Of a stretch of 64,000 nucleotides of DNA, positions 17,278 to 26,434 are shown piece after piece; positions within the stretch are counted from its first letter, which is position 1; each line of letters begins with the position of its first letter. Under the pieces are notes generated by a model. It did no database searches. It worked only from the letters and a program-made list of their open reading frames with translations, and was not told the DNA's origin. The stretch covers positions 9,220-73,219 of the forward strand of contig JAEUIH010000005.1 in the NCBI GenBank assembly GCA_016795105.1. The letters are read 5' to 3'. The position numbers and the translations under genes are program-made. This DNA is from Planctomyces sp. (GTDB taxonomy: Bacteria; Planctomycetota; Planctomycetia; Planctomycetales; Planctomycetaceae).

Positions 17278-18128
17278 TCCGACTCCTTCAGACAACCTGC
17301 ATGCTTGTCCTGACCGCCTCGGTATCTCTGGCTCAGGATACTTCGACAGCCACGGAATTTGAGTATCCGCTGGCTGTTGTCAGTCCGGCTGAAGGTACGG
17401 CATTCGTGGCAGACAGAAATCTGCCGGGGGTCTGGAAAGTTGAAAACGGAACGAAGACAGTCTTCTTTCAGGGCTCAAAGAAGTTCCGAACGCCCCTGAA
17501 CGCCGTTAGATGTCTTGCACTCGATCATCAGGGTAAGCTGCTGGCCGGCGACTCAGCGACTCGCGAAGTGTACCGTTTTGGTGACGATGGAAAGCCGGTG
17601 CCACTGACATCGGGCGCCATCGGGATTCCGATGGGGATTGCGGTTGCGACCGACGGGACAATCTATGTCGCGGACCTGGAACTGCAGAAGGTGTGGAAGT
17701 TTCCGTCAGCAGGAAGTGAGAAGCCTGAAGAAGTCGCATCGATTATTGGACCGAAAAGTCTGACGTTTGACGGTGACGGCAACCTGCTGGTCCTGAACAC
17801 ATCCGACACACGTGGACAAATTCTGAAGGTGCTGCCCGACGGAAAAGTCGAGCCAGTGATTCAGGGGCAGCCATTCTCCATGCCTCATCACATTGTACGA
17901 TCTGAGGACGGAACGTTGTTTGTTACGGACAACTACGAACACTGCATCTGGCAGGTCACACCGGATGCGATGGTTCAGCAATGGATTTCCGGAGCTCCCC
18001 TGGATCGCCCAGTAGGCCTGTGTCGTTCCGGCAGCGGCATGCTGGTTGCCGATCCTCATATTCGCACCATTTTCACACTTGCTCAGGATAAGTCGCTGAC
18101 TGTGTTTGCAGGTTCCCCCGTCCCGTAG
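17274..18128 (+). CDS. Secreted NHL/SMP-30-like beta-propeller protein
   Basis: 284 residues with a cleavable signal peptide (MIRLLQTTCMLVLTASVSLAQD, probable cleavage after SLA-Q at about 21). The rest is a six-bladed propeller with repeating blade texts such as GIAVATDGTIYVADLELQKV, SLTFDGDGNLLVLN, HIVRSEDGTLFVTDNYE and PVGLCRSGSGMLVADPH. Relatives include SMP-30/gluconolactonase and NHL proteins; no catalytic residues can be singled out. Likely periplasmic. Translationally coupled to the 118-residue gene before it. Confidence 0.85.
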   Translation: MIRLLQTTCMLVLTASVSLAQDTSTATEFEYPLAVVSPAEGTAFVADRNLPGVWKVENGTKTVFFQGSKKFRTPLNAVRCLALDHQGKLLAGDSATREVYRFGDDGKPVPLTSGAIGIPMGIAVATDGTIYVADLELQKVWKFPSAGSEKPEEVASIIGPKSLTFDGDGNLLVLNTSDTRGQILKVLPDGKVEPVIQGQPFSMPHHIVRSEDGTLFVTDNYEHCIWQVTPDAMVQQWISGAPLDRPVGLCRSGSGMLVADPHIRTIFTLAQDKSLTVFAGSPVP

Positions 18129-18249
18129 AAAGCACATTCCTGCCCTCCGACGGATGACGTGCAAGCGAGGCCGGTCTGGCATACCATGACGACCGTCAGC
18201 GGTATGTTGCTGACTGGTTTCTATGGATCCTGAATAGAGCGGCATTCCC

Positions 18250-21200
18250 ATGATTCGACTTGTGCTTGCAAGCGTCCGGTATTACTGGAAAACGGCAATC
18301 GCCGTCATACTTGCACTGACAGTCTCAACCGCAGTGATTGGAGGATCTCTGATTGTCGGAGATTCTGTTCGCTCCAGCCTGCAGCAAATGTCGCTGAAAC
18401 GTCTGGGAACGATTACCCATATCCTGTCGTCTCACCGTTTCTTTCGCCAGGATCTTGCCGCTGAGATTCAGAGCGAGGTTCAGCATCAGATCGTACCGGC
18501 TGTGATTGTGACGGGAACTGTGGAGTTCCGAAAGCCGAATGCAGCTGGTGCTTCGCGAACGGGCTCAACGACAATTCTCGGTCTGCCACCAGAGGCATGG
18601 AACATTCTTGATCACGGAGCCACTGCACCGCCATCAGCCGAAGGCGTTGTACTGGGGGCTCGAACAGCTACTGAGCTTGGCGTTCAGCCGGGTGACCAGG
18701 TGACACTGTGGATTGAACGTCCATCCTCAATTCCACGAGACAGTCTGCTGGGTGAGCGAGAAGAGCTTAGCATTGAAATCATTGTCACGGTATCGGGACT
18801 GCTCACAGAGGAAGACGGAGCTTCTCGGTTTTCACTCAATCCAGGCCAGCAGCTTCCCCATACAGCATTCATCGGACTGGAGTTGCTGCAGGATCGACTC
18901 GGCATTCAGGCCGTCGAAGCCAGTCGCAGAAATCCGATCGCTAAGCCTGCCCGAGTCAACACGCTTCTCGCTGGACCGGAAATCAAAGCGGCGAGTGCAG
19001 ACCAGAGTGAACCAGATCGCGGGAGCCCAAACCTGGATGACTCCGGCCTAAGCAACTCCGAACTGAAGAATATGGTGACCGATGACCTCAAAGCACTGGA
19101 GAAACTAACCACTGCGCTCAGGAAGAAAGTACAACTGGTCGATGCCGGATTACTCATTCGGAAAGTGAGTGATCGAGGCTACCTGACAGTCGAGAGTGAA
19201 AGCATGATTCTCGACGATCATTCGGCCGAAGCAGTTCTTGGGGCAAGCGAGCGGATGGGTCTGGAGGCATCTCCTGCGCTTGTGTATCTGGCAAATGAAC
19301 TCCGTGCAGCGGACCATCAGGACCAGAATTCCCGCTATTCAATGTATTCCATCATCGCTGGGCTTCCATATCAACTGCAGACGCCTCTCGGACCATTTCT
19401 GTTGAACGACGGTACTCCGATCCCGCAGCTCGGTGCAGACGAAATTGTGCTGTCACATTGGCTCAGTCAGGATTTACAGGTCTCAGCAGGTGATGAGATT
19501 GAAGCTCGATGGCATGAAGTTGGAAGCCACGGTGATTTACCGGAAACGCATCAACGCTTTCGTGTGCGTGGAGTTCTGAATGCGGAAGATCCAATCAGTA
19601 TTGATCAGGATTTGACTCCATTTGTTGATGGTGTCACCAATGTTGCATCATTCAGTGACTGGGATCAGCCGTTTGAAATGGAAATGGACCGAATTACGGC
19701 CCGAGACGATGAATACTGGGAACAGCACCGAGCGACTCCCAAGGCATTTGTTTCTGCGGAGACGGCACAACGACTGTGGCAGAGTCGATTTGGCAAATAT
19801 ACGTCGATTCGAATTGCATCGCCAGGAGTTGCCCTTCCGGAGGAGAGGTTGCTGGATTTGAGTGAGCGACTCGAATTCGAAATTCAATCAACACTGAAGC
19901 CTGAGCGTTTGGGGTTTTACTATCGCCCTGTTCGTGCAGAAGGACTTCAGGCGTCTGTAGGAGCCAACGATTTTACTCAGCTGTTTCTCGCGTTCAGCTT
20001 CTTTCTGATTCTTTCAGCCATCGTTCTGGCAGTACTGATGTATCGGCTGGGGATTCAGCAGCGAGTTGCACAAATTGGACTCATGGAAGCACTTGGCTTT
20101 ACTCACAGCACAGCACGTCGGCTGTTTGTCGCCGAGGGGCTCGTGATGGCTGTCTTCGCTTCCCTGCTCGGGGCAATCTTCTCTGTACTGTTCGCACGCC
20201 TCATGATTTACGGACTTACCAACTGGTGGGTTGGAGCTGTTGGGACACGATTCCTGATTCTTGATGTGCAGCCGTTGAAGCTGATCATTGCCGCCGGCAT
20301 CACCATCATTCTTGCAGTCGGAGTGATCTGGCAAAGTGTCTGGTCAATGACGAAGCGGTCGCCCGTCGAGCTTCTTCGCGGCGGTGGAGAAGGAGGCGGA
20401 ACACAGAAGGCGAGTGGCCGACGTTTGTGGAAGTTCATTGGCTGGCGGATCGTCTTTGCTGTGATGCTTCTGACCGCAATCCTGCTGCCGGCCCTTGCAA
20501 TTCGAGGCCTCCTGCCAGCCAGAGAAGCGTTTGGTGGCATGACCTGGAAAGTGGTTGGTTTCTTCCTTGCGGGGTTTTCCTGGCTCGTCACAGGATTAAT
20601 GACACTTGAACAGATCCTGGCAAGACGAAACGGGGAGATGATCAAGTCAACAGCGGGATCGATGATCTCGCTGGTGATTGCCAATACGGCTCGACACCCT
20701 CAGCGAAGCCTTCTGACCGCAGCATTGATTGCGTTTGCCACGTTTGTCATTGTTGCTGTGGGGGCGGGTCGCAGGAACCCTGTCTCTGAAACGCCGGACA
20801 AGTCATCAGGCAACGGAGGATTTTCACTGGTCGCAGAGACTTCGCAACCAATCCTGCTGAACCTGAATTCGGCTGAGGATCGCACCAGACTTGGAATTGA
20901 CTCAACCACGAGTCAGTTCCCGCAGAGCACTTCGGTGTATTCGTTCCGGGTCAAGCCAGGTCAGGACGCGAGCTGCCTGAACCTTTACCAGACTGTTATG
21001 CCAACACTGCTCGGTGCACGCGATGAGTTTATTACTCGTGGCGGATTTCGCTTCGCAAATACGCCGGGCGAGAATCCATGGAGAAAGCTCAACGAACCTG
21101 TGGAAGGCATCGCACCCTTATCAACTGCGGCATCGCCTCAGGATCTGGAAGTGATCCCGGTGATCGGTGATATGAATACCCTGCAGTTCAGCCTGAAGAA

Positions 21201-21870
21201 AGGGATCGGAGATCGCATCCTTTATCCAAACGAAACTACGCCCCGGTTTGCTATGCAGATTGTAGGGATGCTGGACAGCAGTGTGTTTCAGGGTGTGCTC
21301 GTGATGTCAGAAGCAAACCTGAAGAAGCTGTCACCAGAAAACTCCGGCTTTCAATATTTTCTTATCGACACCGGCACCAACGCTTCCGACATGCAGCAGG
21401 TGTCTGGTGCTCTTGAAGAGGGCCTAAGTGAATTTGGATTTGATGCAGAGCCAGTCAGTCAGAGACTCGCCGGATTTCTTGCTGTGCAGAACACTTATCT
21501 CTCAACATTTCAGATGCTCGGAAGCCTCGGCCTGCTCGTTGGAACACTGGGACTGGCAGCCGTGATGATCAGAAATGTTGTGGAACGACGACGAGAACTG
21601 GGACTCATGAAAGCACTTGGGTTTCCTTCAACCCGAATCATGGCCATGGTGCTCTGGGAGAATTGCACACTCTTGTTCTGGGGAATGATAACAGGGAGCG
21701 CATCTGCACTGATTGCGATGCTGCCACACCTTCAGAGCACTGGAGCAGACATCGACTGGGCAACACTGGCAATTACACTGGGTTCTGTGGTCCTGACTGG
21801 CTCCCTGGCAGCCGTGTTTCCGGTGTTGGCTGCAGCCCGGTTCAGTATTCGGGAAGCGATTTCGTCATAA
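18250..21870 (+). CDS. Large FtsX/MacB-type ABC transporter permease
   Basis: 1206-residue inner-membrane protein. An N-terminal anchor (about 12-34) is followed by a long periplasmic core (about 35-570), then a FtsX permease domain with three helices (about 580-710; FFLILSAIVLAVLMYRLG, then SVWSMTKRSPVELLRGGG), a second membrane block (about 735-835), another periplasmic loop, and a C-terminal FtsX domain (about 1080-1205; VVERRRELGLMKALGFPSTR). This is the duplicated FtsX architecture of lipoprotein- or peptide-handling ABC exporters (LolCE/MacB relatives). No ABC ATPase is adjacent, so its partner must be encoded elsewhere. Start ATG; 121 bases separate it from the propeller gene. Confidence 0.85.
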   Translation: MIRLVLASVRYYWKTAIAVILALTVSTAVIGGSLIVGDSVRSSLQQMSLKRLGTITHILSSHRFFRQDLAAEIQSEVQHQIVPAVIVTGTVEFRKPNAAGASRTGSTTILGLPPEAWNILDHGATAPPSAEGVVLGARTATELGVQPGDQVTLWIERPSSIPRDSLLGEREELSIEIIVTVSGLLTEEDGASRFSLNPGQQLPHTAFIGLELLQDRLGIQAVEASRRNPIAKPARVNTLLAGPEIKAASADQSEPDRGSPNLDDSGLSNSELKNMVTDDLKALEKLTTALRKKVQLVDAGLLIRKVSDRGYLTVESESMILDDHSAEAVLGASERMGLEASPALVYLANELRAADHQDQNSRYSMYSIIAGLPYQLQTPLGPFLLNDGTPIPQLGADEIVLSHWLSQDLQVSAGDEIEARWHEVGSHGDLPETHQRFRVRGVLNAEDPISIDQDLTPFVDGVTNVASFSDWDQPFEMEMDRITARDDEYWEQHRATPKAFVSAETAQRLWQSRFGKYTSIRIASPGVALPEERLLDLSERLEFEIQSTLKPERLGFYYRPVRAEGLQASVGANDFTQLFLAFSFFLILSAIVLAVLMYRLGIQQRVAQIGLMEALGFTHSTARRLFVAEGLVMAVFASLLGAIFSVLFARLMIYGLTNWWVGAVGTRFLILDVQPLKLIIAAGITIILAVGVIWQSVWSMTKRSPVELLRGGGEGGGTQKASGRRLWKFIGWRIVFAVMLLTAILLPALAIRGLLPAREAFGGMTWKVVGFFLAGFSWLVTGLMTLEQILARRNGEMIKSTAGSMISLVIANTARHPQRSLLTAALIAFATFVIVAVGAGRRNPVSETPDKSSGNGGFSLVAETSQPILLNLNSAEDRTRLGIDSTTSQFPQSTSVYSFRVKPGQDASCLNLYQTVMPTLLGARDEFITRGGFRFANTPGENPWRKLNEPVEGIAPLSTAASPQDLEVIPVIGDMNTLQFSLKKGIGDRILYPNETTPRFAMQIVGMLDSSVFQGVLVMSEANLKKLSPENSGFQYFLIDTGTNASDMQQVSGALEEGLSEFGFDAEPVSQRLAGFLAVQNTYLSTFQMLGSLGLLVGTLGLAAVMIRNVVERRRELGLMKALGFPSTRIMAMVLWENCTLLFWGMITGSASALIAMLPHLQSTGADIDWATLAITLGSVVLTGSLAAVFPVLAAARFSIREAISS

Positions 21871-22155
21871 AGTGCGGTTCCCGGCAAAACTGGAATCGCA
21901 AAGTTCTAATTTTCGTGATATGCTCAGGATCGCGGCTGTCGCAAGCTGAAGCATCAATGACTTTTCTCGGTTTCCGAATCCCGGACTAAGAAAAATCGAT
22001 CGATCCGGTTTGATTCAGGAAACGTCTGGTAAATCGTTTGCTCGGCTGAGCAATTCGAACTCTTAAACAGAGCGAATACCCGGCAAAATCGAATCTTCCA
22101 TTGTCTGCGGCTGGGCCGACGCCTTTCGTTCTTTGTTTTCTGGAGAGCTGTTGTG
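21871..22155. other. 285-bp spacer, probable RRM-gene leader
   Basis: No ORF or RNA gene recognised. The last part before 22156 is a pyrimidine-rich stretch (CTTTCGTTCTTTGTTTTC) followed by the Shine-Dalgarno GGAGAG. A long 5' leader would fit a cold-inducible RNA-binding protein gene, but no defined cold-shock element was identified. Confidence 0.35.
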
Positions 22156-22500
22156 ATGAAGTTGTACGTTGGAAACCTGTCTTACCAAACCACTGAGCAG
22201 GACCTGAGAAGTGCATTTGGTCGGTTTGGTGAAGTGACATCGGTTTCTGTGATTACTGACCGGGAAACCGGTCGCTCGAAGGGCTTTGCCTTCGTGGAAA
22301 TGGGTTCTAAGGACGCTGGACAGCAGGCAATCTCCGGATTGAATGAAACGGAACTGTCGGGTCGACGCATTACCGTGAATGAAGCTCGTCCCCGCGAAGA
22401 ACGTCCGCGTAACGAGTATCGTGGCGGTGGCGGCGGTGGCGGTGGCGGCGGCAGCCGAGGTGGTGGTGGTGGCGGTGGTGGCCGAGATCGCCGCTGGTAA
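22156..22500 (+). CDS. RRM-domain RNA-binding protein with glycine-rich tail
   Basis: 114 residues from ATG 22156 (a GTG three bases earlier is possible; GGAGAG lies 8 bases upstream). One RNA-recognition motif (1-80) has RNP2 LYVGNL at 3-8 and RNP1 KGFAFVEM at 42-49, both with the expected aromatic residues. The tail (about 88-114) is almost pure glycine and arginine, like the glycine-rich RNA-binding proteins of cyanobacteria and plants, which are often cold-induced RNA chaperones. Cytoplasmic. Two strong hairpins lie just downstream. Confidence 0.92.
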   Translation: MKLYVGNLSYQTTEQDLRSAFGRFGEVTSVSVITDRETGRSKGFAFVEMGSKDAGQQAISGLNETELSGRRITVNEARPREERPRNEYRGGGGGGGGGGSRGGGGGGGGRDRRW

Positions 22501-22507
22501 CCGCTTG

Positions 22508-22531
22508 GAAAGTCGATTTTTGTCGACTTTC
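22508..22531 (+). terminator. Hairpin directly after the RRM gene
   Basis: GAAAGTCGA and TCGACTTTC form a perfect 9-bp stem around a T-rich 6-base loop, starting 8 bases after the stop codon. It is followed by CTGTTGCG rather than a T-run, so it may stabilise the 3' end instead of terminating. Confidence 0.55.
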
Positions 22532-22558
22532 TGTTGCGAAAATGTACATGAACAATCG

Positions 22559-22589
22559 AGCCGGTTTGAGGAATCTTCCCAAACCGGCT
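22559..22589 (+). terminator. Second hairpin after the RRM gene
   Basis: AGCCGGTTTG and CAAACCGGCT form a perfect 10-bp stem with an 11-base loop, 58 bases after the RRM stop. Only TTCG follows. Together with the hairpin at 22508-22531 it gives a tandem hairpin 3' end, plausibly the transcript terminus before rpsT. Confidence 0.5.
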
Positions 22590-22702
22590 TCGTTCGCTGG
22601 ACTCGCAACCGCTTTTTGCCGATTACGCTGGAATAATGACCCAAAATTGGCTACCATACGCGGCCCGAGCTGAATTGATCACTTTTCAGCTGTTCCGCAT
22701 TT

Positions 22703-22733
22703 TTGACACAATGTCTTTCTGCATCAGTATTTA
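22703..22733 (+). promoter_or_regulatory. Candidate promoter of rpsT
   Basis: TTGACA at 22703-22708 and TATTTA at 22728-22733 lie 19 bp apart, four bases before the rpsT ATG. If used, the transcript would begin at or next to the start codon, which would fit the absence of a Shine-Dalgarno sequence there. The spacing is longer than ideal. Confidence 0.35.
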
Positions 22734-22737
22734 GACC

Positions 22738-23010
22738 ATGCCAAACTCCCCATCCGCTGCTAAATCTCTTCGCCAGAGTCTCGTTAAGCGAGATCGAAAT
22801 CGCCAGCAACGCTCGGCTCTTCGCACTAAGCTGAAGAAGTTCAGAGCTTTGCTTGCTGCAAAACCGACTCAGGAAGCCGCAGATCAGGAATTTTCACTCG
22901 TGGTCAAAGCGCTCGATCAGGCTGCCTCAAAAGACCTGATTCACAAGAATACCGCTTCCCGCGTTAAATCTCGTCTCGCTGCACTGAAGAAAAAGACGTT
23001 CGTCGGCTAG
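22738..23010 (+). CDS. rpsT: 30S ribosomal protein S20
   Basis: 90 residues, very basic, helical: MPNSPSAAKSLRQSLVKRDR at the start and KNTASRVKSRLAALKKK at the end, the S20 signature of helices binding 16S rRNA. Normal length (85-95). Single-gene unit: upstream a candidate promoter almost abuts the ATG, and no Shine-Dalgarno is visible, so translation may be leaderless. The nearest strong terminator lies about 200 bases downstream (23209-23247). Confidence 0.95.
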   Translation: MPNSPSAAKSLRQSLVKRDRNRQQRSALRTKLKKFRALLAAKPTQEAADQEFSLVVKALDQAASKDLIHKNTASRVKSRLAALKKKTFVG

Positions 23011-23208
23011 TCCCTGGGCTTTCTCAATATCACTCTCAGGAAGCATCTGTCTCCTGAAGATTGTTCGGTGAGAATTGGCCTTTGTGGCTCTCGTGTCATT
23101 TCCGAATGCAGATCAGATTTCACAACGATGCTGCACAGTTCTTTTGAACAGAGTGCCCGCTGTGAAGTTCTAAATCTCTTTCGGCAATGCAAAAATCAGA
23201 TATCCTGA
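23011..23208. other. Unassigned 198-bp stretch between rpsT and its terminator
   Basis: No ORF with recognisable content on the plus strand. The stretch ends in a classical terminator, so it is either an unusually long rpsT 3' UTR or an independent small RNA. A TTGAAC...TAAATC pair (about 23146-23176) is only a faint promoter candidate. Confidence 0.3.
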
Positions 23209-23247
23209 ATGGCTGTTGCCTTAACTGGCGGCAGCCATTTTTGTTTT
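23209..23247 (+). terminator. Rho-independent terminator
   Basis: ATGGCTGTTGCC and GGCGGCAGCCAT pair over 12 bp (two G-U pairs) with loop TTAACT, followed by TTTTTGTTTT. Textbook terminator on the plus strand, 45 bases before the next start codon. Confidence 0.85.
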
Positions 23248-23291
23248 GCACTTGTCCGTTTTCATTTTGCCTCTATCGAGAGTGAAAATCG

Positions 23292-24419
23292 ATGGCATTT
23301 GAGATTCCTCCTGTTGCCGCTGATGAGCTTCGCCGAATCCCAAGCCCATCAATGATCGTCTTTCTGGATCGTGTCCGCTCAAACATCAATCGGATGATCG
23401 CCATGGCGGGACGAGTTGAGCGTCTTCGACCACATTGCAAAACGCATAAGATGGCAGCGATCGTCAAGCTCCTGATTGAACGAGGGATTCTCAAACACAA
23501 GGCGGCCACTGTTGCCGAAGTGGAGATGCTTGCAGATGCAGGAGCAACCGATGTTGTGCTGGCCTATAATCCGGTGGGCCCGAATATAGATCGTGTCATC
23601 CAACTTGTTCGTAAGTACCCTCGATGCCGCATCAGCGTAACGGCCGATCATCCAGGTCCGATTGAAGCCTTGTCTCTCGCAGCGTCTGCCGCTGGTGTGC
23701 AGGTCGGCGTTCTTCTGGATGTCAATGTTGGACAGAATCGCACTGGTGTGTGTCCGGATTCTCCCACGGCACTGGATTTGTATGAGAAGATCTCAGGACT
23801 TCCGGGACTGCGGGCGGCTGGCTTCCATGTCTACGATGGTCATCAAAGAAACGCAATGTTCGTGGAGCGACAAGCAGCCGTCCATAAAGAATGGAGCCGA
23901 GTTGAAAGCCTTCGAACTGCAGCCATCAGTCGTGGCTGCCAGGTGCCGACCCTCATTTGTGGAGGAACTCCGACATTTCCTGTCTATTGTGAGATGTCAG
24001 ACCCTGCGATAGAGCTCAGTCCCGGAACGTGCATCTTCCATGATGCCGGATATGGCAGTCAGTTTTCGGATCTTGATTTTGCCCCCGCGGCGGCTGTCTT
24101 GACCAGAGTCGTGAGTCGTCCTGCCGCGGATCGCATGACACTCGATCTGGGGAATAAGGCAATTGCCGCTGATCCACCGCGAGGAGCTCGCGTGCATTTT
24201 GCAGAATTGCCGGATGCTGTACAGGATATTCACAACGAAGAACATCTTGTCCTGATCACTCCGGAAGCGGCCAGATACCAACCCGGTGATGTACTGGCGG
24301 GTGTTCCGATGCATGTCTGCCCAACCAGCGCGCTATACGACCGAGTATTTGTCATTCAGGATGGACGGATTGTGGACGAATGGAATGTCACTGCGAGAAA
24401 CCGACGACTGACAATCTGA
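23292..24419 (+). CDS. D-threonine aldolase / D-serine dehydratase-like PLP enzyme
   Basis: 375-residue fold-type III PLP enzyme. The N-terminal alanine-racemase-like barrel starts with PSPSMIVFLDRVRSNI, and RLRPHCKTHKM (45-54) contains the PLP lysine, probably Lys50. The C-terminal domain ends with the metal-binding pair of the family in GVPMHVCPTSALYD (His and Cys about residues 343-345), as in D-serine dehydratases and D-threonine aldolases. Cytoplasmic, no signal. The reaction would be retro-aldol cleavage of D-threonine or dehydration of a D-hydroxy amino acid; the sequence does not say which. GAGAG precedes the ATG. It stands alone between a terminator and a convergent operon. Confidence 0.85.
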   Translation: MAFEIPPVAADELRRIPSPSMIVFLDRVRSNINRMIAMAGRVERLRPHCKTHKMAAIVKLLIERGILKHKAATVAEVEMLADAGATDVVLAYNPVGPNIDRVIQLVRKYPRCRISVTADHPGPIEALSLAASAAGVQVGVLLDVNVGQNRTGVCPDSPTALDLYEKISGLPGLRAAGFHVYDGHQRNAMFVERQAAVHKEWSRVESLRTAAISRGCQVPTLICGGTPTFPVYCEMSDPAIELSPGTCIFHDAGYGSQFSDLDFAPAAAVLTRVVSRPAADRMTLDLGNKAIAADPPRGARVHFAELPDAVQDIHNEEHLVLITPEAARYQPGDVLAGVPMHVCPTSALYDRVFVIQDGRIVDEWNVTARNRRLTI

Positions 24420-24464
24420 TGTTGTGCTCATCTGGCTGATGATTTATTGATCTGAAATCGTCAA

Positions 24465-26390
24465 TCAATTTGCCGGAACTATCTGGATTTCGCAGAAGCA
24501 CGCTCGCAGACGACTTTGAATGGCCGGATCACTCAGCAGATGCTCCAGTGCGATCACTGCAGGTTTCTGTCGACGATCCGGATGCACCACAAAGTCGAAG
24601 TGCTCCTGCCTGACACGCATGAATTCGAGCTCGGGTCTGGCCGCGACGGACTCAATCGCCATCCCCCAATCAGCTCGCCTCTGCAGAATCGCTGCGATCA
24701 CGGCATTGTGATTGCCCGGCTGCGCGGCGTAACCTGGTGGCTTTCGCCCATGGAGAAGCTGATCCAGCAGGATTCGTGTACCGCTTCCCTGATTACGATT
24801 CACCATCACACAACCCGGCTGATCAATGGCTGCCTGCAGAATCTCCGAAACGGCCAATCCGGAGAACCGAGGATCAGCCTTCCGAAATACAAAACCCTGC
24901 CAGCGAGTGTAGCTGGGGATCAAAAGGAGCGGGGGAGTTACAAACGGAGAATTGTAAACGCCGGTTTCGACATCCAGTAGATGGACCCCAGCAAGATCAC
25001 ATTCCCCCCGACGGACTGCAGCCAGCCCTGCAGTACTGCCAACCGTCAACAGCTTCGTTGAAAAGCCCTTCCGTTCAAGTTCAGTTAGCAGAAGATCCAG
25101 CCCTACGCAGTGACTACCGATCACAACGAGATCCGCGGGCTTTCGTCCCAGTCCGATAAGCCGTACTCGAACCCGCGTACCAGCCTCAACAATTTCTTCG
25201 TTCCGGCCAATCGCGATGAATCCATCGGCGCGACTGAATGCTGTGACCGACCCGGAACCTTTGCCCATTGGAAACGCGGTGCAGCCCCCGGGTGTCTCGA
25301 CCAGTCCCACAAGCAGATACTCGGTTCGTCCAATTTCGGAATTCACTCGAACCGCAAGTGTTGCGTCACAGCTTTCCGCCGGATCCACCGGGCGACCCGT
25401 CAGTAGCCTGAGGACCGGAGCCACAAATTCGTGAAACGTGAAGATGGCTGAAGTCGGAAATCCTGGCAGAACGACGACTGGCTTTCCCTGCGTGACGGCA
25501 AGACACAGTGGTTTTCCGGGCTTTAATGCCACGCCGTGAACGACAATTCCAGGGTCCTTCAGTTCTGACACGATTCGATAACAGAGATCTCCCTGACCTT
25601 TGCTTGTCCCTCCGGAAAGGAGGATGACATCCGCTTCACCGATCGCCAGAAGCACTGCAGTTCGCAACGCTTCTTCATTGTCCTGAAGAATTCCGCCAGA
25701 CACCGGTTCGCAGCCAAGTTCGCGGACTGCATCTGACAGGATGCGAGCATTTGAATCATACACCTGCGACGGCCGAATCGGCTCGCCTGGCGCGACGATT
25801 TCATTGCCCGTGGAAAAGATGGCAACCCTCGGCTTCCGCCACACTGAAACAACACTGACCCCGATTGCAGCAAGTACGCCGGTTTCGCGACTTGTCAAGG
25901 AAGTTCCCTGTCGAAGAACAGTCTCACCCATCGCAATATCCGTTCCTGCGAATGCAATGCCATGTCCGGGCGTGACTGATCGACGAATCATCAGGAGGTC
26001 ATTGTCTGTGTCCGCATGTTCAACCATCAGGACTGCATCTGCACCTCGCGGGATCATTCCTCCAGTCGCTATCGTCACAGCAAACCCCGGCATGAGTTCG
26101 AAATCTGCTGGCCTGCCGGCTTCCAGCGACTGTGAATGAATTTTCAGACTTCGCGGCTGCAGCTCTGAAGCTCCAAATGTCTCTTCAGCGCGAAGAGCGT
26201 ATCCATCAAAGTTGGATCGATCAAAACAGGGCACATCGACGGGAGCCAGCACATCATGGCTCAGAGTTCTGCCAAGTGCCTGAGCAAGTTCGACCTGTTC
26301 ATCACCGCAGGGGCCCAGCTTGAGTGCATTTCGAAAACGTCGCTCTGCTTCATCTCGGTTGATGACATTCAGAAACTGATCCTGTGACAT
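24465..26390 (-). CDS. MoeA-type molybdopterin molybdotransferase fused to a periplasmic-binding-like domain
   Basis: 641 residues. The first about 410 form a complete MoeA: N-terminal SFDRSNFDGYALR-like block (CFDRSNFDGYA), IATGGMIPRGADAVLMVE, the MoCF-binding core FSTGNEIV...LSGGTSKGQGD, and LVLPGFP-type text. Residues about 425-641 form a substrate-binding-protein-like domain (VVIGSHCVGLDLLLTEL; MVNRNQGSGTRILLDQLL; HNAVIAAILQ), the class seen fused to MoeA or to ModE-like regulators. The MoeA part inserts molybdate into adenylated molybdopterin; the extra domain may bind an oxyanion or a cofactor. It lies 44 bases after the free-standing moeA, same strand, so both are probably coexpressed. 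Confidence 0.88.
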   Translation of the reverse strand: MSQDQFLNVINRDEAERRFRNALKLGPCGDEQVELAQALGRTLSHDVLAPVDVPCFDRSNFDGYALRAEETFGASELQPRSLKIHSQSLEAGRPADFELMPGFAVTIATGGMIPRGADAVLMVEHADTDNDLLMIRRSVTPGHGIAFAGTDIAMGETVLRQGTSLTSRETGVLAAIGVSVVSVWRKPRVAIFSTGNEIVAPGEPIRPSQVYDSNARILSDAVRELGCEPVSGGILQDNEEALRTAVLLAIGEADVILLSGGTSKGQGDLCYRIVSELKDPGIVVHGVALKPGKPLCLAVTQGKPVVVLPGFPTSAIFTFHEFVAPVLRLLTGRPVDPAESCDATLAVRVNSEIGRTEYLLVGLVETPGGCTAFPMGKGSGSVTAFSRADGFIAIGRNEEIVEAGTRVRVRLIGLGRKPADLVVIGSHCVGLDLLLTELERKGFSTKLLTVGSTAGLAAVRRGECDLAGVHLLDVETGVYNSPFVTPPLLLIPSYTRWQGFVFRKADPRFSGLAVSEILQAAIDQPGCVMVNRNQGSGTRILLDQLLHGRKPPGYAAQPGNHNAVIAAILQRRADWGMAIESVAARPELEFMRVRQEHFDFVVHPDRRQKPAVIALEHLLSDPAIQSRLRACFCEIQIVPAN

Positions 26391-26434
26391 TTTGGATTCT
26401 CAGCCCGACTGATAGTTCGTGACACTCGACTGGT

